The notes below the pieces were generated by a model. The model did not search any database and was not told the origin of the DNA. It saw nothing but the letters and a program-made list of their open reading frames with translations. Positions 25,540 to 34,631 of a DNA stretch of 64,000 nucleotides are shown here, piece after piece (the first letter of the stretch is position 1; every line of letters starts with the position of its first letter). This stretch comes from Brevibacillus brevis (GTDB taxonomy: Bacteria > Bacillota > Bacilli > Brevibacillales > Brevibacillaceae). The stretch lies in NCBI RefSeq assembly GCF_022026395.1, contig NZ_CP041767.1, positions 4,336,501 to 4,400,500 on the forward strand, in the 5' to 3' direction. A program made the translations under genes and the position numbers.

Positions 25540-26311
25540 CCGACTCCCCTCCTTCTTTCAGAGATGGCATGACGTATTTGATGTTCAGCTTCAGCTTGTA
25601 CATCGATCTGGCCAGTCCGACGAACAGGTGGTAGAAGGTCCATAGGAGCAAAAATAGCATCTGACCGCTGATTGCCCACAGGAACGCGGTAACGAGCACG
25701 CCCAACTGATAGCCCGTTTGGGTAAGAAAAAGGAAGACAAAAGCATCGATCCATTTGCTGCGCTTTCTCATAGAGACTGTTTCGTGAGAGATTTTCCCTT
25801 GACTAAAGACGAGATCGGAGCCATTCGTCGCCAAAATCTCTGCAAAAATCGTCAGCAGAATCAAATAAAGCAACCACGGCCCCAACATCGCGTGATAATT
25901 GATGATGCCGTATACCACACCGAATGACACCAGGTAGAGTGCATAGTTGAGCCCGATGTCCAGCCATTCTCCTCCCTTGCTCTTCTGGTTGCGCATGCGG
26001 GCCACTTCCCCGTCGACGCAATCCGCCAAGTAGCACACCTGACAGAAGAAGCAGCCGAGCAGAAAGGATGCCGCCGTTCCATACATAAATGCTGCAGCGC
26101 TTAGGAGCCCGGCAACAATCCCCCCCATTGTAATCGCGTTGGGGGAAATGCGTGTTTTTCGGGTCAGCAATAAGCTCACGTAGATGGAGATGCGACGAGT
26201 GAAGTAGTACGACCAAAATTCCTCCCTGCTCCACGGCTTCTGCACCTGCAGACGGCAATGGCGTGTCTCTTCACTATCCCAAAACATAGACGGATACAGC
26301 TCATCCTTCAC
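25484..26311 (-). CDS. CDP-alcohol phosphotransferase family protein with altered motif
   Basis: The 275-residue integral membrane protein has the family motif DCVDGEVARMR, then GGEWLDIGLN. The canonical motif is D-x2-DG-x2-AR-x8-9-G-x3-D-x3-D; here the fourth Asp is Asn (codon AAC). Six hydrophobic helices fit the fold. Partnered with the cytidylyltransferase gene it would transfer a phospho-alcohol from CDP to a lipid or glycan acceptor. The start is GTG at 26311 with AAGGTGG in front. The Asn may reduce or change activity. Confidence 0.82.
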   Translation of the reverse strand: MKDELYPSMFWDSEETRHCRLQVQKPWSREEFWSYYFTRRISIYVSLLLTRKTRISPNAITMGGIVAGLLSAAAFMYGTAASFLLGCFFCQVCYLADCVDGEVARMRNQKSKGGEWLDIGLNYALYLVSFGVVYGIINYHAMLGPWLLYLILLTIFAEILATNGSDLVFSQGKISHETVSMRKRSKWIDAFVFLFLTQTGYQLGVLVTAFLWAISGQMLFLLLWTFYHLFVGLARSMYKLKLNIKYVMPSLKEGGESDEGTAHGSRSRVTNQRAN

Positions 26312-26326
26312 GGTAAGCCACCTTCT

Positions 26327-27724
26327 TCATGACCTCGTCTCCTGGAGCGAGACGGAATATTTTTCGGACAAAAACGGGATATACCACGTGCGAAATCCAA
26401 AATATTTGGATGCCCAATACGAAGCACAAAGATCTCGACAGATCAGGCTGATTGATGTAGCAATGGCGGCCCCGATAATTCCATACAGCGGAATGAGGCA
26501 AGCGTTTCCGATTATGTTTAGTGCAGCTGAACAGACAAGAATATTGCGGGCCGTTTTCTGATGCCCGGTCATCGTCAATAAGGGGATAACACTCCCTGTG
26601 CAAAAATTGACAAACTGCCCCATGCACAAAATCACTAGGACGAGGCTCTCACTGGCAAACTCTTCGCCAAAAAAAGTGAGCAACGGAACGGCGAATAGCG
26701 CCACTAGCAGATTGAGAGGAGCAGAGGTGAAGAAAATGAGCCGATTGGCAAACGCAATCATCTTTTTCAAGCCGTCCATATCATTACGTGCGTACAGCTC
26801 AGAAAACTTCGGAGAGAGGATCGTATTGATGGAAATCAACGCAAAGCCCGTCACCATTGCCAGACGAATGACCACACTGTATACTCCGACGGTTTTGGCG
26901 TCCGTAAAAATCCCCAGCATGATCATATCTGTCCACGTCATAATCAATTCCATCGACGCACTGAGATACATCGGGAGTGCGACTGCAATAATTTCCCTCA
27001 ACCTAACACCGGGCTCTCCCGCAGTCGGCTGTACACCGCTACGAAATCCTCGGCTCGTCGCATACCACTGCCCCATCCCATAGACCGCATTCAAGATAAC
27101 AGCAGCTGCGAGCAGTTGAATCAAGAGCATCGTACTGGGTTCGAAAAAAGGAATGGCGATGAAGAGAAACGCCAAGTGCAGAAAACGCATACCGACGATA
27201 TCGACAGTGATCGAGATGACAACCCGATGCAGTGCCCGAAATGCAGATGCATACAGCCTGGCGAGCGACACAAACGGAAGCATCCACGCGACGACTCTTA
27301 GTGCCTCTGCTGGCAGCTCCCCTGCAAACACGTAGGCGGACACCTGCTCTGAGAACAGATGCAAAAGTACCCCAAGCACAATCGAAATCAGCGTAGCCCA
27401 CAGCACTACTTTGTTGAATACTTCGGAAATCTGATAAAGTGAGCCTTTCGCACGAAACTCCGAGAGAAAGCGGATGATGGCTGTATCCGTCCCCAAAACG
27501 GCCAGCACCATTCCGATGTTCATCAGGGTGATCGTCAGCGAATAGATGCCCAGGCTCTCGGCTCCATACTCTCTGGCAATGTAGAACTGCAAGAGATAGA
27601 GCAGTACGAAGCCAAGGAGCCGAAACAAAAACGTGAAGGCCGAGCCGCGAATCACTTCGTGAACGTCGCGATCTTTATTGAGACGGCTCCATTGTCGTTG
27701 CCAAGCTATTTTGAGGGCATGCAT
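26327..27724 (-). CDS. Polysaccharide flippase (Wzx/MATE-like, oligosaccharidyl-lipid exporter)
   Basis: The 465-residue protein has about twelve to fourteen membrane segments and the N-terminal pattern GSAFTFLFRLLGFVLLYLLQFYIAREYGAESLGIYSL of the polysaccharide biosynthesis/export family. It would flip undecaprenyl-linked repeat units across the membrane. It lies between the kinase gene and the CDP-alcohol enzyme. The ATG at 27724 has only a weak ribosome binding site. Confidence 0.9.
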   Translation of the reverse strand: MHALKIAWQRQWSRLNKDRDVHEVIRGSAFTFLFRLLGFVLLYLLQFYIAREYGAESLGIYSLTITLMNIGMVLAVLGTDTAIIRFLSEFRAKGSLYQISEVFNKVVLWATLISIVLGVLLHLFSEQVSAYVFAGELPAEALRVVAWMLPFVSLARLYASAFRALHRVVISITVDIVGMRFLHLAFLFIAIPFFEPSTMLLIQLLAAAVILNAVYGMGQWYATSRGFRSGVQPTAGEPGVRLREIIAVALPMYLSASMELIMTWTDMIMLGIFTDAKTVGVYSVVIRLAMVTGFALISINTILSPKFSELYARNDMDGLKKMIAFANRLIFFTSAPLNLLVALFAVPLLTFFGEEFASESLVLVILCMGQFVNFCTGSVIPLLTMTGHQKTARNILVCSAALNIIGNACLIPLYGIIGAAIATSISLICRDLCASYWASKYFGFRTWYIPFLSEKYSVSLQETRS

Positions 27725-27747
27725 GTCTACAAACGCCCCACTTTCTG

Positions 27748-28443
27748 CTATGCGTTGTACCCGTATCCGTAGTACCCTTCTCTCTTTCCTACCTTTTTGT
27801 TGTTGAGAACAACACCGAGCAAGTTGGCGCCTGCTGCTTTTAACTGCTCTACCGCCTTGACAGCAGAATCCCGCTTCGTCTTGCTTGCATCCACAACCAT
27901 GACACAGCCGTCCATTTCCCTCGCCAGCACCATTGCGTCGCTTACGATTAGTGGCGGACTGTCGACAATCACAAAATCGTAGTTGTGGCGCAGATAGTCC
28001 ATCAATTCCAAGAGCCGTGGCGTCCCGAGCATTTCCGCTGGATTATGCGGGATCGGCCCTGCTGTAATGATCGACAACTCTGATACCCCAGACGGTTGGA
28101 TGATATCGGGAATCTGGCACATATCCGAAAAGTAAGAACTGATCCCGTACAGATTCGGCATATCAAAGGTGAAATGCACCCGGGGATTGCGCAAGTCAAA
28201 ATCAAGCAGCACCGTTTTCTTGTGATCCTTTGCCATCATCAAGGACAGGTTGGCAGCGGTGATCGTTTTTCCCTCAGAAGCCCCTGGACTGGTGACTAAA
28301 ATCGTTTGCATCAGCTTGTCGCCCATGGAAAACTGAATGTTCAAGCGAAGAGTACGGTAGCCCTCTACCAGCGGAGACAGCGGCTCCCAATGGGCGATCA
28401 GCTTTTGATAACGATCATCAGGCTTCTGCCTTCTCATACTCAT
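27748..28443 (-). CDS. CpsD/YwqD-type bacterial tyrosine kinase
   Basis: The 231-residue cytoplasmic protein has Walker A SPGASEGKTITAANL, Walker A' VLLDFDLRNPRV and Walker B VIVDSPP, and ends in a tyrosine cluster (YYGYGY) that is the usual autophosphorylation site. It needs its membrane partner, encoded just upstream (YveK-like), to be active and controls chain length and assembly. No PHP-type phosphatase gene (CpsB/YwqE) is present in this window. The ATG at 28443 lies inside the end of the partner gene, behind GGAGG. Confidence 0.92.
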   Translation of the reverse strand: MSMRRQKPDDRYQKLIAHWEPLSPLVEGYRTLRLNIQFSMGDKLMQTILVTSPGASEGKTITAANLSLMMAKDHKKTVLLDFDLRNPRVHFTFDMPNLYGISSYFSDMCQIPDIIQPSGVSELSIITAGPIPHNPAEMLGTPRLLELMDYLRHNYDFVIVDSPPLIVSDAMVLAREMDGCVMVVDASKTKRDSAVKAVEQLKAAGANLLGVVLNNKKVGKREGYYGYGYNA

Positions 28444-29170
28444 TCCTCACTTCCTCCACCTTGGGCTGGCGAAATGCCTTCCGTGTTTTTTTGTCAATCA
28501 CCGCAATCGTTGCCAGTACAGGTAAACCTAAAAACTCCTCCACTTCTTTTTCCGATTGAAGTCGAGTATCCATCTGCACAAGCAAGAAGACGACGACCAT
28601 AGATGTTGCCAACCCGAGGACAAAAGCGATCACCGAATTGAGGATCGGTTTTGGGCTCACGGGAATGGCCGCCGGATTGTTTCGGGCTTCCGCCAAAATA
28701 TGCACGTTGTTCATGCTAAGCATTTTGACGACTTCTTCCTGAAAGGTCTTCGCGATGGTATTGGCGATGAGCACAGCTCTGCCCTGATCCGGGTCTTCTA
28801 CCGTAATGGAAATGACCTGCGAGTCCTTGACTGGCTCCACTTTCGTTTGAAGAAGCAGATCCTCCATCGTAGCGCCGGCCCCGATCACTTCGAGCACGCG
28901 TTCCATCACCCGTGGACTTTCAATAATGACGCGGTAGGTCTCAATCAATTTCAGATTGGAATCAATTTCTGCGACAGATAGCATGCTCTCTACGGTTGAA
29001 TCCAGCGAGCGATTCACTAATATTTCCGTCTTAGCCTGATAAATCGGTGTCAGCAAATAGAAGCTCACGAGCGCTGTTCCGATGGTGCACAAAGAAGTAA
29101 TCAAAAGGATCAGCTTCCATCGCTTCAACAACATCAAGAGTATTTCACGAAGATTAAGCTCCTCATTCAT
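28418..29170 (-). CDS. Chain-length determinant / kinase modulator (Wzz, YveK family)
   Basis: The 250-residue protein has two membrane segments (about 20-40, LILLITSLCTIGTALVSFYLL, and about 175-195, VIAFVLGLATSMVVVFLL) around an extracellular coiled domain, followed by a short cytoplasmic tail. This is the CapA/YveK layout that anchors and activates the separate tyrosine kinase. A PKP-like proline-rich stretch (IPVSPKPILNS) precedes the second segment, as in Wzz proteins. The ATG at 29170 overlaps the LCP stop; AAGGGGGAAG precedes it. Confidence 0.92.
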   Translation of the reverse strand: MNEELNLREILLMLLKRWKLILLITSLCTIGTALVSFYLLTPIYQAKTEILVNRSLDSTVESMLSVAEIDSNLKLIETYRVIIESPRVMERVLEVIGAGATMEDLLLQTKVEPVKDSQVISITVEDPDQGRAVLIANTIAKTFQEEVVKMLSMNNVHILAEARNNPAAIPVSPKPILNSVIAFVLGLATSMVVVFLLVQMDTRLQSEKEVEEFLGLPVLATIAVIDKKTRKAFRQPKVEEVRNEYEKAEA

Positions 29171-30251
29171 CCTGCTTCCCCCTTTGCCCCGCCATGCTGT
29201 CACTTCCTTCTTTCGGCAGTTGTACGGGAGGTTCGATTTGTTTTTGAAAAGTTGAAAGACTCTCGGTCAATCTCTCACGCTCTTGCGGGCTGACGATATA
29301 GTAGTAGATTCCATTGATCATTTGACCCTTTCCTTCCAAACGAATCGTCTCGACGGAGGTAACTGCCGTGCTGTAGCTTAGGGCAAGCTGTTTCATCACA
29401 TCAAAGGTCATGTTCGTTTTCACGTATTTCCCCATCGTCGTAAGGACATCATTCAATCGGGTAGGCGATGCAAGAGTTACCCCTTTATCCAGCAATGCCT
29501 TGATGATTTCCTGCTGTCTTTCGTTGCGCCCGAGGTCGCCTCTCGGATCTTCGTAGCGCATGCGAGCGTAGACCAAGGCTTGCTTCCCGTCTAACTGGAT
29601 GGGACCTACCGGAAAGGTGTAATCGGCATAAGTAAAGGCAAGCTTGTTGTTGACTTCCACTCCGCCCAGCGCATCGATCACACCTGCGAATCCTTCCATA
29701 TTTGCGGTCACCACGTAATCAATGGGAAATTGGAGAAACTGCTCGACGGTGTCTACTGCCTGCTGTACGCCGCCGAATGCATAGGCATGATTGATCTTAT
29801 CCTGAGTACCTTTGTGAGCGATAGCGGTTCGCGTATCACGCGGTATGCTGATGAGCAGCGCAGATTTCGTTTTCGGGTTGACGGAGAGTACGAGGATGAC
29901 ATCTGAGCGTCCCTTGTCATTCTCTCTCTCATCAACGCCTAGAAGCAGCAAGGTGATCGGTTCTTTGGGCAAGATAGCGGAGTTCTCCACTTCAGCCGCA
30001 AGTGGTGTTGTTGCACCTTGGGAATTTAAAGCCGGTGTTTGTCTCACAGATGCTGGTTCAGTCGCTACAGGTATCTCCACAGATTTCTGCGTGCGGACAG
30101 GGAGGTACATTTTGCTGGCGGTTTCTTTTAACGACAGATAGACGTACACACCATAACCACTCAAGCCGATGAGACAAATCAATCCTCCCCATGCAAGCAT
30201 CCGCTTCCACTTAATCGTGGCGATCTTTTCCTTCCATTTGCTGACGCTCAT
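29163..30251 (-). CDS. LytR-CpsA-Psr (LCP) family glycopolymer transferase
   Basis: The 362-residue membrane protein has one N-terminal anchor (about 18-36) and an extracellular LCP domain with the conserved Asp/Arg residues in LLLGVDERENDKGRSDVILVLS, ISIPRDTRTAI and YARMRYEDPRGDLGRNERQQ. LCP enzymes move undecaprenyl-linked glycopolymers onto peptidoglycan. Its place in the operon suggests that the polysaccharide is covalently attached to the wall. The ATG overlaps the preceding stop as ATGA. Confidence 0.93.
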   Translation of the reverse strand: MSVSKWKEKIATIKWKRMLAWGGLICLIGLSGYGVYVYLSLKETASKMYLPVRTQKSVEIPVATEPASVRQTPALNSQGATTPLAAEVENSAILPKEPITLLLLGVDERENDKGRSDVILVLSVNPKTKSALLISIPRDTRTAIAHKGTQDKINHAYAFGGVQQAVDTVEQFLQFPIDYVVTANMEGFAGVIDALGGVEVNNKLAFTYADYTFPVGPIQLDGKQALVYARMRYEDPRGDLGRNERQQEIIKALLDKGVTLASPTRLNDVLTTMGKYVKTNMTFDVMKQLALSYSTAVTSVETIRLEGKGQMINGIYYYIVSPQERERLTESLSTFQKQIEPPVQLPKEGSDSMAGQRGKQDE

Positions 30252-32143
30252 CCGATTGCCACTGGATAAGGGACTGGCGTAGACTCTTCCTTCACGTAAG
30301 AAGTGGATTGATAGCCTGGAACGATCCCTTGCAAAATCTCGATAATGGATTGTTTGTCCTCCATCGTCGCTCCCTTGTCTGCAATTTGCTCCAACCGGGC
30401 GATCCCTGCCAAGAGCTCATTCCAGGAAAAATCGAGCGGCTTGCCTATGAAGATGCGATTATGGCAAGTAGACGACAAGCCTTCTTCCGCCGTCAAAATT
30501 TCTTCGTACAGCTTCTCACCCGAACGAATTCCTGTGAATACAACCGAAATATCCTTACCCGGCTCCAAGCCTGCCAAGCGAATCAGGTCGAGGGCCATAT
30601 CGACAATTTTGACCGGTTTCCCCATATCGAGAATGAAGATCTCCCCTCCCTGAGCGAGTGCTCCCGCCTGGATGACGAGCTGGGCAGCCTCAGGAATGGT
30701 CATGAAAAATCTCTCCATATCTGGATGTGTAATAGTAATCGGTCCACCTGCCCGGATTTGATTGAGAAAAACGGGAACGACACTCCCCCTGCTCCCCAGG
30801 ACATTTCCAAAACGAACAGCCGCAAACCGGGTAAGTCCGAAATGGTTATACCCCTGGATCAAAAGCTCGGCGATCCTTTTCGTGGCACCCATCACACTCG
30901 TTGGATTCACTGCCTTGTCCGTCGAGATCAGGATGAAATGAGAGACGCTGGTTTCCAGTGCGCATTCCGCTACGTTTTTCGTACCCAGAATGTTGTTCTT
31001 TAATGCCTCACACGGGTTGTTCTCCATTAACGGCACATGCTTGTGGGCTGCCGCATGAAAAACAACGGCGGGACGATATTCATGCATAATCGAAGCAATT
31101 CTTTGTCTGTCACGAATATCTGCAATCAAGCTGACTGTCTCCTGCTCAGGAAACAAACGCGAGAGCTCCAGGCTCATTTCAAAAATCCCGTTCTCTTCAT
31201 TCCCCAAGAGAAGAAGTTTCCTTGGTCCAAATCTAGCTATCTGTCTGCAAAGTTCCGACCCAATAGAGCCGCCTGCTCCTGTCACAAGTACGACTTGCTG
31301 TCGCAAGTATCCCGTAATCTCCTCCAGATTGACTTGAACAGGCTCCCTTCCCAATAAATCCTCCAACGCTACATCCCGAATCATGTTCATCGTGATTTTT
31401 CCATTAATGATGTCGGCTACGTGCGGCAAAATTTTGACGCTTGCTCTCGTCGTTTTGCAAATGTCGAAAATCTCCTTAATTGTCTGTCGGGAAGCGGATG
31501 GCATGGCAATCACGATGTCTGAAATGGAAAGTCGTTGCACGACACGGGCGATATCAGCCCGATTCCCTACAACGGGCAGGCCATACACGCGCAGATTTTG
31601 TTTGCTGGGCTCATCATCGATAAAGGCCACTGGACGCAGCTCCGACAAAGGCGAGGCTTTCATCTCTCTGGCTACGAGCACACCTGCGTTGCCTGCCCCG
31701 ATAATTAATGTGCGCCTGCGCTCCTGCGTTCTTTTCTCCCGCTCTTCATTCCACCACTTCCAGACAAACCGGGAGCCTGTGATGCCGAGCAAAACAAAGG
31801 CTAGCGTCATCAGAAAGAGTGAGGTGGGAAATCGGATAGACCAACCAAGCAGGTACGTCATTTTGAGTACCAGGTAGAGCGCCAAAACGGAAAAGCTCGT
31901 GGCAAAAATGATCGAGACCAGCTCGCGAACACTGACATAGCGGAAAACAGGTCGATAGAGTTGAGCAAAGTGCATGCCTGTCACGACGAACAGTACGTGG
32001 CCAATCATCAAATACATAGGTTGATATTCGCTTATCTCCGTGAAAGAAAAATCAAATCGAACCAGGCAGGCTAACCAGACAGCCAAGCTGATAATTCCTG
32101 CGTCCGATAAGCTTAACCAGAATCTTCTCTTCCGGTAGCTCAT
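30248..32143 (-). CDS. Membrane-bound nucleoside-diphosphate-sugar 4,6-dehydratase (CapD/PglF/EpsC-like)
   Basis: The 631-residue protein has four N-terminal membrane helices, a CoA/NAD-binding-like middle domain (RTLIIGAGNAGVLVAREM) and a C-terminal short-chain dehydrogenase domain with GAGGSIGSELCRQ and STDKAVNPTSVMGATKR. Relatives convert UDP-GlcNAc to UDP-4-keto-6-deoxy-GlcNAc, the substrate of the DegT aminotransferase in this operon. The start at 32143 (MSYRKRRF) is preferred because TGGAG lies nine bases upstream; an ATG six bases earlier and a TTG at 32173 are alternatives. Confidence 0.92.
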   Translation of the reverse strand: MSYRKRRFWLSLSDAGIISLAVWLACLVRFDFSFTEISEYQPMYLMIGHVLFVVTGMHFAQLYRPVFRYVSVRELVSIIFATSFSVLALYLVLKMTYLLGWSIRFPTSLFLMTLAFVLLGITGSRFVWKWWNEEREKRTQERRRTLIIGAGNAGVLVAREMKASPLSELRPVAFIDDEPSKQNLRVYGLPVVGNRADIARVVQRLSISDIVIAMPSASRQTIKEIFDICKTTRASVKILPHVADIINGKITMNMIRDVALEDLLGREPVQVNLEEITGYLRQQVVLVTGAGGSIGSELCRQIARFGPRKLLLLGNEENGIFEMSLELSRLFPEQETVSLIADIRDRQRIASIMHEYRPAVVFHAAAHKHVPLMENNPCEALKNNILGTKNVAECALETSVSHFILISTDKAVNPTSVMGATKRIAELLIQGYNHFGLTRFAAVRFGNVLGSRGSVVPVFLNQIRAGGPITITHPDMERFFMTIPEAAQLVIQAGALAQGGEIFILDMGKPVKIVDMALDLIRLAGLEPGKDISVVFTGIRSGEKLYEEILTAEEGLSSTCHNRIFIGKPLDFSWNELLAGIARLEQIADKGATMEDKQSIIEILQGIVPGYQSTSYVKEESTPVPYPVAIG

Positions 32144-32183
32144 ATTCATCCGCTCCAGGTGATCTTTATTCAAAGAATGGTCA

Positions 32184-33464
32184 TCATAAACGCCACAGGC
32201 TAATTTCTGCCGGGCATGTTTCGCGATTTAGCACGCTTTTCACGTCTGCGATGACACCTTGCCCCTGATACAAGAGCCCGGCAAGCTCCTCCCATCCCAG
32301 GTGCAGATATCGCTCATGAGGTACGGCCAATACGATTCCGTGGGCAGGCTGCAGGTCTTCCCACTCTCGCAATTGAATGCCGTATTCCTCTCTCGTCCGC
32401 TCTGGACAAGCCAATTCATCTGTCACTTGGACCTCTACTCCGAACTCCTTCAGTTCCTGGACAATGTCGATGACCCGACTATTGCGAATGTCCGACACGT
32501 TTTCTTTAAAGGTGATGCCCATAATCGTGATCCGCGAGCCTTGAATCGCAATATTTTGCCAGATCATTTGTTTCACGAGTGAGGTCGCGACGAACTTGCC
32601 CATCCCGTCATTGATCCGTCGTCCAGCGAGTATGACCTGCGGATGATAACCGACACTCTCCGCCTTGTATGTCAAATAGTACGGATCGACGCCAATACAA
32701 TGACCACCGACGAGTCCCGGAGAGAACGGAAGGAAATTCCATTTTGTTCGAGCGGCTTCGAGCACATCTGCCGTTGAGATGCCCAAACGGTCAAAAATAA
32801 TCGAGAGCTCATTGATCAAGGCGATATTGATGTCGCGTTGCGTGTTCTCAATCACCTTGGCTGCCTCAGCCACCTGAATCGAGGGCGCTTTGTGAATACC
32901 TGCCTCTACAATCAGCCCATACATCTCGGCAATCGTTTCACACGTCTGGCGATCTTGCCCAGAAACGACCTTGACGATCTGGGACAATCTCCGCTCCCGA
33001 TCCCCCGGATTGATTCGTTCAGGTGAGTAGCCGACATAAAAATCAATCCCCGCCAGCTTTCCAGACGCTTGTTCCAATACAGGAATACAAATCTCTTCTG
33101 TTGCCCCTGGGTATACTGTCGATTCATAGACGACGATAGTCCCTGAACTCAGGTGTTGCCCAACGCTTTCAGACGCGAGAATGAGTGCCCGCATATCGGG
33201 CCGTTTCGCAGAATCGACAGGAGTGGGCACCGTTATGATGATAAAATCGCACGCTGCGAGACTTGCAGGGTCATCTGTATACATGATGTTGGCTCGCTTC
33301 AGCTCATCTGTCGACATCTCTCCCGTTTCGTCCATTCCACTCTCCAGACTGCGTATGCGTCTTTCGTCTATGTCAAAACCAACCACTGGAAGCACTTGGC
33401 CAAAAGCAATCGCGACAGGCAGTCCTACATATCCAAGACCTACGACTCCCACTTTTTTACGCAT
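32184..33464 (-). CDS. Nucleotide-sugar dehydrogenase (UDP-GlcNAc/GalNAc 6-dehydrogenase-like, TviB/WbpA)
   Basis: The 426-residue protein has the N-terminal NAD motif GVVGLGYVGLPVA, the middle catalytic block GLVGGHCIGVDPYYLTY with the catalytic Cys, and a C-terminal Rossmann domain (ITIMGITFKENVSDIRNSR). It oxidises C6 of a UDP-HexNAc to a uronic acid in two NAD-dependent steps. The next gene upstream (an epimerase) is the usual partner in making UDP-GalNAcA. The ATG at 33464 overlaps the epimerase stop; the first ATG (33476) is also inside that gene. Confidence 0.92.
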   Translation of the reverse strand: MRKKVGVVGLGYVGLPVAIAFGQVLPVVGFDIDERRIRSLESGMDETGEMSTDELKRANIMYTDDPASLAACDFIIITVPTPVDSAKRPDMRALILASESVGQHLSSGTIVVYESTVYPGATEEICIPVLEQASGKLAGIDFYVGYSPERINPGDRERRLSQIVKVVSGQDRQTCETIAEMYGLIVEAGIHKAPSIQVAEAAKVIENTQRDINIALINELSIIFDRLGISTADVLEAARTKWNFLPFSPGLVGGHCIGVDPYYLTYKAESVGYHPQVILAGRRINDGMGKFVATSLVKQMIWQNIAIQGSRITIMGITFKENVSDIRNSRVIDIVQELKEFGVEVQVTDELACPERTREEYGIQLREWEDLQPAHGIVLAVPHERYLHLGWEELAGLLYQGQGVIADVKSVLNRETCPAEISLWRL

Positions 33465-34440
33465 GAGCGACACCATAATAGCTGACGTACCAGTCTACAA
33501 ATCGAGATATCCCCACGTCGACTGGTGTTTTTGGGCGAAAGCCTGTCGCCTCATACAGAGCTTCTACTGACGCATAGGTAGCAGGAACATCCCCCGGCTG
33601 GATGGGCAAATAGTCGCGAACAGCCTTTTTCCCCAGCTTCTCTTCCAAGATTGAGAGAAACGAAAGTAAATCGATCGGCTGGTGATTCCCGATGTTGAAC
33701 ACCTCATGCGGCGCTTTATCCCCCTCCCTTTGCGGGATTCGATTCATCAGTCGCAGCATCCCTTCGACGATATCGTCCACATACGTAAAGTCCCTCGTCA
33801 TGTTGCCGTAGTTGAAAATGCGGACAGGCTCTCCCGACAAAATCGCCTTGGTAAACGTATAGAGCGCCATATCTGGTCGGCCCCAAGGCCCATATACCGT
33901 AAAGAAGCGAAGTCCCGTCGCAGGCAAGCCGTATAAATGACTGTAGGTATAGGCCATCAGTTCATTGGCTTTTTTCGTTGCTGCGTACAAGCTGACCGGC
34001 TCATCTACGGGATCGTACTCCGCAAATGGTAGCTTTGTGTTCCCTCCGTAGACGGAGCTTGAAGATGCGTAGAGCAACTGCTTGACCCTCGACCGACGGC
34101 ATCCTTCCAAAATGTGCAGAAACCCGGTGATATTGGAAGTCGTATAGGCGTGAGGATTTTCCAGACTGTACCTGACGCCCGCTTGAGCGGCCAAGTGAAT
34201 GACAATTTCCGGCTCCATCTCTCGGAACAACTCGTCCATTTTGCTCTGATCTGCAATATCCGCTTTGACAAAACGAAAGGATGGATACGCTTGGAGGATT
34301 TCCAGTCGGTTGCTCTTCAAGACCGGGTCGTAATACTCATTGCAATTATCTACCCCCCAGACCGTCTGTCCTTGTTCCAAAAGCCGTCGTGCTACATGAA
34401 AACCGATAAATCCAGCTGCACCAGTCACCAAAATCGACAT
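33457..34440 (-). CDS. NAD-dependent sugar-nucleotide epimerase (TviC/UDP-glucuronate 4-epimerase type)
   Basis: The 327-residue short-chain dehydrogenase has GAAGFIGFHVA at the N-terminus and catalytic Ser/Tyr/Lys in SSSVYGG and YAATKKANELMA. It would interconvert C4 of a UDP-uronic acid or UDP-HexNAcA, working with the dehydrogenase downstream. It is the first gene of the exopolysaccharide operon. Start 34440 is chosen for GAGGTGG five bases upstream. No certain promoter is seen in the 190 bases before it, although a TTGACA lies at 34554-34559 on this strand. Confidence 0.92.
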   Translation of the reverse strand: MSILVTGAAGFIGFHVARRLLEQGQTVWGVDNCNEYYDPVLKSNRLEILQAYPSFRFVKADIADQSKMDELFREMEPEIVIHLAAQAGVRYSLENPHAYTTSNITGFLHILEGCRRSRVKQLLYASSSSVYGGNTKLPFAEYDPVDEPVSLYAATKKANELMAYTYSHLYGLPATGLRFFTVYGPWGRPDMALYTFTKAILSGEPVRIFNYGNMTRDFTYVDDIVEGMLRLMNRIPQREGDKAPHEVFNIGNHQPIDLLSFLSILEEKLGKKAVRDYLPIQPGDVPATYASVEALYEATGFRPKTPVDVGISRFVDWYVSYYGVAHA

Positions 34441-34631
34441 ACTATCCACCTCTTTGCTTATTCATACGGAGGTTCTAGGACAAATATGCCAGTGGCTGCC
34501 CAAAGTTTATGGAACACATTTTTATGTAGTCCATGCCCTTTTTACTAAATGGTTGTCAACATTTGAGAAATGGTTGAATGAAATGAAATGAAGACAATCT
34601 TGTCTACCAATTACTGGAGGAGAATGCTTTT

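Noticed and set aside
34554-34577. TTGACA on the minus strand as promoter of the exopolysaccharide operon
   Set aside because: No acceptable -10 box lies at 16-18 bases; the real promoter remains unidentified, so no feature was entered.
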